Source: Hemileia vastatrix (taxonomy: Eukaryota; Basidiomycota; Pucciniomycetes; Pucciniales; Zaghouaniaceae). Taken from it: a stretch of 64,000 bases of DNA. The notes under the pieces were generated by a model that was given only the letters and a program-made list of their open reading frames with translations, made no database searches and was not told the DNA's origin. The DNA lies in NCBI GenBank assembly GCA_030280995.1, contig JASXTE010000013.1, positions 11,067,001 through 11,131,000 on the forward strand, written 5' to 3'. The translations under genes and the position numbers were made by a program. Positions 57,472 through 64,000 of this stretch are shown here, piece after piece (the stretch's first letter is position 1; every line of letters starts with the position of its first letter).

Positions 57472-60400
57472 ATGAGTGCTCCCCAGGACAGTGTAAGTGA
57501 ACAGCCTGCTTATAATACCAGGTCTAAAGCTAACAAAAACTTTCCAGGACATCACCATGGAGGGACAACAGTACCCCCAGCCAGAAAGCATGAGTATAGA
57601 GGAAAAGGACGCCCTCTTAAAAAAGATAACTATAAAAAAGAAGTCTCCTCCTCTTCAGGATCAACTGTCCCACTTGGCCAAAGAGGTTCTGAAGTTGGAG
57701 GAATCAAAATCTCTCATGTTCAAAGAAGTAGAGCAGTTGCAAAACAATTGCAAGGTAGGATTTCAGCAGATGAATCAGGCAATGGCAGAATTAAAGGGAG
57801 GCCAGCCCAGTCAATCAAATCAGCAACCCCCTACCCAAGGAGGGTCCACTCACTCCCAGGAGAAAATCCTGGTAGACAAATGGAAATGGGACTGGTTTCA
57901 CCAACAGTGGACAAGCCACAGTTGCAACAGGGATCCACCCCCTCATCTGACTTCCTCAGCTCACCCTTACAAGGGAAAAAAGCACCAAAAATCAGGACTG
58001 GCAACCATCCCTTGGTAAGTAACTTACCCTCTCAGATTAGACATAATACTGATAATTACAATATAGGTAATTCTATTGATGTTAAATCTGTACAAAAAAT
58101 AGAGGAGGATTTAAGAAATTTAGGTTTTAGAGTAGATAAACCTGACTTGTCTTTTGTCCATAATAACAGTACTATATACAATGATAATACAGTTAATCCT
58201 CAGTTGCAACCACCTACTAGTGAGATGAGAAGTTTACAGGAGAGTGAGAGAATTGAAAAGGAGGACATGGAATATTTTAACAATAATCCAACTGTCCATA
58301 GAATTGTTTCAGCATTGTGGAATAGAATGACTGATTGTGAGGAACAGACAGTTAAGCTCACTAGTTATACAATTTCATCCTTGACATTGAACATTTCTCA
58401 ATTAGCAACACGTAACAAAGAATTAGAGAAAGAACATTTGTCTCTAACTCTTAAATATGATTCATTGAGTAATAAATATAATGACCTTTCAAACAAATTT
58501 TGTGAGTTAGAAAAATTATATGAAACACATTTATTAAAAACTGAATCAAGAACAAAGTTATCTTTTGCACAGACAAATCAAAGTGTCTCTGAGCTGCTAC
58601 AAAGATTAACTAAAGTTGAGATTGAAACTGCCAATCTACTGATGAACCAGTATAATCATAAGTATAATCAATATAATAATAATCCTTTCATTGGCAAAAG
58701 TGAATCTCATTCCTTCCCTGTACCACCACAATTAAAACCATCTGGTGGTAGTGTCAAATCTGAAAATGTAAGTCACAAATCCGTGCAGGAAGAAATACAA
58801 GACCATTTATCAAAAGTGAATGAGTTGTTGAATTTACCTAAGATTAGTGAGATAAAATCCAATCAGAAGAACTGGCATAAAATAGATCAGTACCCAACTT
58901 ATGATGGGGAAGCCAGCTCTGATTGGCAACATTTTATTCAAAGAATTGACAACTTGAAATTCTCATATAAGTTACCAGATGAAGAGATAACATCAAAATT
59001 AATTTCTTTATTTAAGGATGTTGCTTTATTATGGTTTGAAGCTGTCTTAAGTGAGGGTAGAGACTACTCTTGGGCTGAATGGAAACAACTTATTGAAAAA
59101 CAATTTGGAGGTTCTAAATTCAGGCTTACTCAGCAGAGACTGTATGAGAAGACTAGGTATAATCCGTTGAATGGTGACAAACCTATGGTATTTTTAATGA
59201 ATTTAAACAAAATATTAAAAGCCATTGAGCCTCATATGGATTTTAACTTATGGAAAGATAAGATAATATACAAATTACCTATATCTGTCAGAGACATTGT
59301 TGTAGCTAGAACATTAAATGTTACTGAATATTCTGACTTTATTAATATTTGCAATGAAATATTATTAAACCATAAGTATGAATCAAGGTATTCCACTTAT
59401 AAGCAAAATGTTGAACCTGTAAAAACTCAGAATTCAAAAACACTTCAGGAGAAGCAGAAAAAACCTACTGCACCTGTAGTACCTAAAAAGTATGAAACAA
59501 ATACTTGTTATAAGTGTAACAAACCTTGGGTCAAAGGTCACAAATGTGAGAAAAACGTAAATATTGTTGAAAATCAACGTGAATCTGAAACTGAAACTGA
59601 AAAAAGTAAAGAATCAAGTGATTATGACAGCAATATCTCATATAGTGATGAAAATGAAGTCTGTATGTTGGAAGATGATTTGTCCATCTTTGAAAATCCA
59701 ATATTAAATATGGACTCAAATGAATCTTTAATGAATTTTGAGGATGCTGAAATCATTAAGGATATACAAGCTGATAACTTTAGAATGACACCTATCACGG
59801 TTCCAGCTATCATTTCTGGTGAAAATGTTAATATAGTATTGGACACAGGAGCTGCTGGTTCAGTTGTTTCCACTAATACATTACAGAAAATTGATAGTGA
59901 ATATAAGTTTAAGCTTGAACCACTTCAGAATAAAAATTGGAGAGGTTTTGGATCAGTACTACACCCCATTGGTAAATACAAAGCTGCTGTTTTCTTTAAA
60001 CACCAACATGGTTATGTAAGGGTAACTTGTGACTTTGTAGTAATGGATAATACAAATTGTAGTAACTGTTTTATCATTGGAAATGATATTCTGACTAAAT
60101 TTGGTGTAAAATTAGACCCTGCTAATAACAATTTTACAATTGGAATGAATGGTAAAAGGAAATTTAAAATAAATTCTTTTAACACTGTCTTACACATTGA
60201 GTCAGTAACAAACTCCCCGTCTAAAGGAAGAGAATCCAATGAGTTGGAACTTCTGGAAACAGAAATTTCAAAAGCATCATTTGGCACTCAGATAAGTGAA
60301 ACTGAGAAAGATAATATTTTGGAATTAATTAAAGCTTTTCCAATGGCTTTTGCACATGGTACAAATGAACTTGGCCTTGTAAAAGAACATGAAATGAAAA

Positions 60401-62613
60401 TTAGTTTAACCTGTGATATGGATAATATTCCTGCTAGTCTTAAAAAGAAACCATACCCTGCTTCACCAATGAAGAGGAAAGACATAGAGGATAATATTAA
60501 GATGTTATTAAAAATGAACATTCTTGAGAAGGTTGAAACTACACCAAAATATTGTGTAATATCACCAGTACTGATTTCTTATGAACAAGATAAAGCAAGA
60601 CTGTGCGGTGATTATAGAGCATTAAATACATTTACAGTAGATGATATTTATCCCTTGCCAAGGATCGCCTCTATACATGCTACCCTTAAAGGTGCTAAAT
60701 ATATAATTTGCCTAGATGGAAATAAAGGGTACCATCAAATTCCTGTTAAAAAGAATTCACAGAACTTTTTGTTGATAACAACACACATGGGAATTTATAA
60801 GTATGTCAGAATGCCATTTGGACCAAAGAATGCTCCATCAGTATTTCAAAAGTTAATGGATATAACATTCCATAATGAAATGATTGAGGGATGGTTAATG
60901 GTATACATTGATGACATCATAGTGTTCTCTAAAACTTTTAATGAACACTTAATCCATTTAAGGAAAGTATTTCAGAAAAAAGATGAAATAAAAATGACCC
61001 TTGCATTGAAAAAATGTAAATTTGGGTTTGAATCTTTAAAAGTGCTTGGTCATATTGTATCTGGCTTACAAATATGTGTAGACCAAAATAAAGTGGCTGC
61101 AATAAAGAATATTGGCATTCCTCAAAATGTGAAGGATGTACAATCTTTTCTTGGAATGTGTGGTTATTATAGACAATATATAAAAAACTACCAATCGATT
61201 GCTGCACCACTGACCACACTGATAAAGAAATCAGAAGCTTTCATTTGGAATAATGAAAGACAACAAGCTTTTAATAAGTTGAAAGAATGTTTAATGACAG
61301 CTCCTATCTTGGGATTACCAGATTTCCAATTACCTTTTGTATTATATACAGATGCAAGTTTTATTGGACTGGGTGCTGCTTTGCATCAAAAACAACTTAT
61401 TGAAGGTAAAATGTCAGAAGTAGTAATCTGCTATATTTCACGTACTCTGAGAAGTGGTGGATTGAAATATGGTGCTACTCAACTTGAATGTTTGGCAGTA
61501 GTATGGGCTCTTGAAAAGCTACATTATTACCTTGAAGACCAAAAATTAGAGTTAATAACTGACTGTAGTGCAGTTAAGTCACTCTTAAACATGAAAACTC
61601 CTAATAGACACATGTTTAGATGGCAATTAGCTGTACAAGAATACAGAGGACGAATGACTATTACACATAGAGCAGGAACCTTGCACTCTAATGTAGATCT
61701 GTTATCTAGAGTACCTCTGCCTAATAATGATGATAATCCTGCTTATGTTCCTGAGTCAGAGATTATTAACATTTATGGCATTTATATTGTAGATCTTGAG
61801 GATGAATTTATGCAATCAATTCTTGATAATTATAATTCAGATCCTGACTTAAGTAAATTAACTACAATATTAAATGATCCATCTAATGCTTCAATGAATG
61901 TTTTAATAAAAACATTACCAAATAAGTATAAAGAGGCATTAGAGAAAGGAAAATTTTCCATTGAGGATGGTTTTATATATTACAGGAAAAAATTAAGTAA
62001 TGTAATTGTAATTCCCCCTTCAATGAAGGAGTTAATGTTAAGTATATGTCATGATGATATATTAGCAGGTCATTTTGACTACCATAAAACATTAACCAGA
62101 GTAAAAAACACAGCTTGGTGGATTAAAATGTCTGATGATGTTCAGAAATATGTTGAAACATGTGATTCTTGTCAAAAATCTAAAAGATTAACAGGAAAAA
62201 GAGCTGGTTTATTACAACAAATTGAGCAACCAAAAGCTCCATGGGAAATCATTAACATGGACTTTGTAACAGGTTTGCCAATAGCAGGGCATAAGAGTTA
62301 TAAATCCTGCTGGGTAATTGTAGATAGATTTACAAAGATGTGTAAATTTATTCCTACCCACAAAGAGGTTTCTGCAAAGGACTTAGCTTTTTTATGGTGG
62401 ACACAAATGTTAAATACAGCAGGTTTCCCCAAAGCAATAGTTTCTGATAGAGATCCTAAATTTACTTCTGAGTTCTGGACATCACTTATGGATGTTTCAG
62501 GGTGTCAATTAAAACTTTCTACAGCACACCATCCACAAACTGATGGGCTAGCAGAAAGAAAGATTACAAACCTTAGAAGATATGATAAGAAGATACTGTG
62601 CTTTTGGTCTTAA
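57472..62613 (+). CDS. A4 gag-pol polyprotein, 1713 aa
   Basis: One open frame from ATG 57472. N-terminus 1-180 is S/P/K-rich and overlaps ORF-B. A coiled-coil region lies at about 280-400. The capsid block (NQKNWHKIDQYPTYDG...FGGSKFRLTQQRLYEKTR) is at about 464-640. Zinc knuckle CYKCNKPWVKGHKC at 679. Protease active site LDTGAAG with Asp791. RT from about 960, with LCGDYRALNTFTVDDIYPLPRI near 1044 and the catalytic YIDD at 1145-1148. RNase H has YTDAS at 1292 (Asp1294). Integrase HHCC starts at His1527, and the DDE residues are Asp1597, Asp1659 and Glu1695. Gag and pol are in a single frame, as in Tf1-like chromoviruses, with no stop between them. An extra base near 62566 shifts the frame 18 codons after the catalytic Glu, so the protein ends ..KKILCFWS. 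All known catalytic residues are present. Confidence 0.93.
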   Translation: MSAPQDSVSEQPAYNTRSKANKNFPGHHHGGTTVPPARKHEYRGKGRPLKKDNYKKEVSSSSGSTVPLGQRGSEVGGIKISHVQRSRAVAKQLQGRISADESGNGRIKGRPAQSIKSATPYPRRVHSLPGENPGRQMEMGLVSPTVDKPQLQQGSTPSSDFLSSPLQGKKAPKIRTGNHPLVSNLPSQIRHNTDNYNIGNSIDVKSVQKIEEDLRNLGFRVDKPDLSFVHNNSTIYNDNTVNPQLQPPTSEMRSLQESERIEKEDMEYFNNNPTVHRIVSALWNRMTDCEEQTVKLTSYTISSLTLNISQLATRNKELEKEHLSLTLKYDSLSNKYNDLSNKFCELEKLYETHLLKTESRTKLSFAQTNQSVSELLQRLTKVEIETANLLMNQYNHKYNQYNNNPFIGKSESHSFPVPPQLKPSGGSVKSENVSHKSVQEEIQDHLSKVNELLNLPKISEIKSNQKNWHKIDQYPTYDGEASSDWQHFIQRIDNLKFSYKLPDEEITSKLISLFKDVALLWFEAVLSEGRDYSWAEWKQLIEKQFGGSKFRLTQQRLYEKTRYNPLNGDKPMVFLMNLNKILKAIEPHMDFNLWKDKIIYKLPISVRDIVVARTLNVTEYSDFINICNEILLNHKYESRYSTYKQNVEPVKTQNSKTLQEKQKKPTAPVVPKKYETNTCYKCNKPWVKGHKCEKNVNIVENQRESETETEKSKESSDYDSNISYSDENEVCMLEDDLSIFENPILNMDSNESLMNFEDAEIIKDIQADNFRMTPITVPAIISGENVNIVLDTGAAGSVVSTNTLQKIDSEYKFKLEPLQNKNWRGFGSVLHPIGKYKAAVFFKHQHGYVRVTCDFVVMDNTNCSNCFIIGNDILTKFGVKLDPANNNFTIGMNGKRKFKINSFNTVLHIESVTNSPSKGRESNELELLETEISKASFGTQISETEKDNILELIKAFPMAFAHGTNELGLVKEHEMKISLTCDMDNIPASLKKKPYPASPMKRKDIEDNIKMLLKMNILEKVETTPKYCVISPVLISYEQDKARLCGDYRALNTFTVDDIYPLPRIASIHATLKGAKYIICLDGNKGYHQIPVKKNSQNFLLITTHMGIYKYVRMPFGPKNAPSVFQKLMDITFHNEMIEGWLMVYIDDIIVFSKTFNEHLIHLRKVFQKKDEIKMTLALKKCKFGFESLKVLGHIVSGLQICVDQNKVAAIKNIGIPQNVKDVQSFLGMCGYYRQYIKNYQSIAAPLTTLIKKSEAFIWNNERQQAFNKLKECLMTAPILGLPDFQLPFVLYTDASFIGLGAALHQKQLIEGKMSEVVICYISRTLRSGGLKYGATQLECLAVVWALEKLHYYLEDQKLELITDCSAVKSLLNMKTPNRHMFRWQLAVQEYRGRMTITHRAGTLHSNVDLLSRVPLPNNDDNPAYVPESEIINIYGIYIVDLEDEFMQSILDNYNSDPDLSKLTTILNDPSNASMNVLIKTLPNKYKEALEKGKFSIEDGFIYYRKKLSNVIVIPPSMKELMLSICHDDILAGHFDYHKTLTRVKNTAWWIKMSDDVQKYVETCDSCQKSKRLTGKRAGLLQQIEQPKAPWEIINMDFVTGLPIAGHKSYKSCWVIVDRFTKMCKFIPTHKEVSAKDLAFLWWTQMLNTAGFPKAIVSDRDPKFTSEFWTSLMDVSGCQLKLSTAHHPQTDGLAERKITNLRRYDKKILCFWS
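57557..58018 (+). CDS. ORF-B of A4, intact, +1 frame over gag
   Basis: 153 residues, from the ATG at 57557 in the near-ideal context CACCATGG to TAA at 58016. It begins MEGQQYPQPESMSIEEKDALLKK. Modules: a basic patch KKITIKKKSPPLQDQL, a heptad-like stretch (SHLAKEVLKLEESKSLMF KEVEQLQ), a Q/P-rich linker, the tryptophan core VDKWKWDWFHQQW, and a tail HPYKGKKHQKS..IPW. It lies wholly inside gag. The context at 57557 is better than that of the gag ATG (57472), so leaky scanning could allow both. Expected mass is about 17.5 kDa and the charge is strongly basic at the C-terminus. I know of no named domain. Its stop lies inside TGGTAAGTAA, a consensus splice donor, as in A1. Confidence 0.62.
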   Translation: MEGQQYPQPESMSIEEKDALLKKITIKKKSPPLQDQLSHLAKEVLKLEESKSLMFKEVEQLQNNCKVGFQQMNQAMAELKGGQPSQSNQQPPTQGGSTHSQEKILVDKWKWDWFHQQWTSHSCNRDPPPHLTSSAHPYKGKKHQKSGLATIPW

Positions 62614-63340
62614 TTTTAAAGACAATGACGAATTCACGCATGATTGGGTAACCCTTATCCCAGGTTTAGAATTTGCATATAATAGTACAGTACATTCTGT
62701 CACTGGCAAAAAGCCATTTGAGTTATGGTTGGGTTATGTACCTAATACCCCTGCTAAAACTCTTAATAAGTTACCTAGATTGGATATTCATCCAGGTACT
62801 AAATCTTTTCTTCAGATGCAGGAATTATGCAGAAAACATGCTCAAGAATGTATAAATAAGGCTTTTGAGTATGAAAAGAAAAGATGGGATAAAGCCTATA
62901 AAGAACAAATGTTCAAAGAGGGTGATAAAGTCCTTATTTCAACGCTACATTTCAATTTAAATGGTAATGTTAAATTGAAGGATCCATTCATTGGACCATT
63001 TGTAGTTAAAAAGATGGTTGGTAATAATGCTGTTGAGGTTATTCTATATGCACCTTATGATAGAAAACATCCAGTATTTCCTATTTCTCTTATAAAACCA
63101 TACCATTCTAATGATACTGCTCTCTTTCCAAGAAGATCAGGAAGGCATAAACAGCAACCTGAAGAAATAGTGGAAAAAGCAGAAATTGAAAAGATACTTA
63201 AAAAGAGACACCTTACTAAAGAAAAGGGAGTTGAGTATCTATTAAGATTTAAAAATAAATCAAGTGAATATGACCAGTGGATTCCAGAAAATGAAATCTC
63301 TGATCTTAAAAATCTCTTGAAAAAATTTAAATCTAAATAA
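62582..63340 (+). pseudogene. A4 integrase C-terminus and chromodomain
   Basis: The continuation of gag-pol in the next frame; sister copies read straight through here. It gives RRYCAFGLNFKDNDEFTHDWVTL, NSTVHSVTGKKPFELWLGYVPNTP, GDKVLISTLHFNLNGN, then a chromodomain (AEIEKILKKRH...GVEYLLRFKNKSSEYDQWIP) at residues about 195-250. The listed first codon (62582, an internal Met) is not a natural start; the homologous frame reaches back to about 62567. Without the single-base insertion this part would be fused to gag-pol and would target integration. Confidence 0.85.
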
Positions 63341-63431
63341 TACTGTTCATTCAGTATATGTATTGTAAAAATTATTTTTTTTATTATTTCATTCCTTAAG
63401 ATTAATTAAAATGTCTTAACATTTTTTTATT

Positions 63432-63452
63432 GTTTTTTTTGGGGTGAGGGAG
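63432..63452 (+). promoter_or_regulatory. A4 polypurine tract
   Basis: GGGGTGAGGGAG directly before TGTCAG of the 3' LTR, preceded by a T run (tattgttttttttgg). The same arrangement, T run then GAGTGAGGGAG and TGTCAG, is found in inverse at 5780 and 12227. It would prime plus-strand DNA synthesis. Confidence 0.85.
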
Positions 63453-64000
63453 TGTCAGCCTAAATATCCTTAGGACTGAGTATTTCTTATGCTTAAAATA
63501 AGATAACCTTAACTAGATTAAGCTTATATCTTAAAATAAGGTTAAAATAATAATATATATTATTTTATTATATATATATATAATTATTATTCTATTATAT
63601 AATTTATAATAGTTTAAATAGCTTATCCATGACCTAATAATACTTATTAAGGTGTTAATGGAGTCATAATATACTTATCTTAAGTGATATGAAGTAATTA
63701 TTGACATACATAAGCTTATATGTATACATAAATCTCATATTCAGTGAAATATGCAGTATATTATGTATATTTAGGTATATAAGTGGGTTTTAGCCCCTTA
63801 ATAGCCTATAAACTTTGTTTTTCTGCTTATTTTAGGTCATATGGACGAAATCAGTGGACTCACAACGCCTACAGAAGCATAGACACCTATATCAGGCGCA
63901 TACACCCAGTTTGGACAACTAAAATTACTTCCTTGGATGGTTATTCACGGATTTATTGGTTGGAAAGAAGTTTTTGGGTTAATGTGGATGCTTGGGGATG
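63453..64000 (+). repeat. 3' LTR of A4 (partial)
   Basis: The first 548 bp of the LTR before the window ends, nearly identical to 55783-56331. Differences seen: one A fewer near 63535, and substitutions near 63631, 63812, 63838, 63867 and 63949. Confidence 0.93.

Larger units (their letters stand above)
55783..64000 (+). mobile_element. Chromovirus A4, plus strand, 3' end outside window
   Basis: 5' LTR 55783-56960, leader to 57471, gag-pol 57472-62613 plus 62582-63340, polypurine tract, and the first 548 bp of the 3' LTR from 63453. The visible 548 bp of the two LTRs differ by about five substitutions and one indel, so it is the youngest element here. It is inserted in A3 gag after ..TACAGGAT; the far target duplication is not in the window. 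Coding is intact except for one frameshift near 62566. Confidence 0.93.

Overview
The window is a transposon-dense, AT-rich piece of a fungal nuclear genome. Only two host genes are convincing, both intron-containing: a Pbs2-type MAP kinase kinase (25592-27655, minus) and a Trs31/TRAPPC5 TRAPP subunit (28130-28841, plus). They are divergent and share a promoter gap filled by an 18-bp minisatellite. Their wording, the short introns (61-227 bp) and the chromodomain Ty3/gypsy elements point to a basidiomycete. A rust-type genome (Pucciniomycotina) is my guess, not a proof.

Layout. 1-1293: 5' end of a minus-strand Ty3/gypsy element (family C). About 2868-3962: a foldback element with arms of about 345 bp. 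4522-21033: minus-strand chromovirus A1, with its 5' LTR split by a complete related element, A2 (11439-20112, target duplication GTATA). About 21140-24982: an almost pure A/T array of a 9-bp unit. 25592-28841: the host gene pair. About 29660-40200: two family-B Ty3/gypsy elements in opposite orientation, the plus copy sitting inside the 3' LTR of the minus copy. The plus copy also carries a solo A4-type LTR at its gag start codon and a small inverted-repeat element. 40469 to 55782: chromovirus A3, plus strand, with its 5' LTR split by an 11.6-kb family-C element (40533-52102) and its gag split by A4. 55783 to the end: chromovirus A4, young and nearly intact (LTRs about 99% alike where both are visible), carrying one frameshift.

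Family A elements (A1-A4) encode a gag-pol with coiled-coil region, capsid, zinc knuckle, protease, RT, RNase H, integrase and C-terminal chromodomain. All four also carry a second ORF (called ORF-B here) in the +1 frame over the first ~550 nt of gag. It has a coiled coil, a KWKWDW-like core and a basic PY tail, and its residues are kept better than those of the overlying gag frame. This is my best candidate for something undescribed. The second is an antisense, intron-containing gene with a Zn2Cys6-like cysteine pattern just inside the 3' LTR of the family-C element. The leaders of A2 and A3 also hold an iterated CAGTTGA/GTCCTGAT motif.

Most retroelement ORFs are broken by stops and frameshifts, and are annotated as pseudogenes. 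All gene assignments come from reading the translations; no database search was run.
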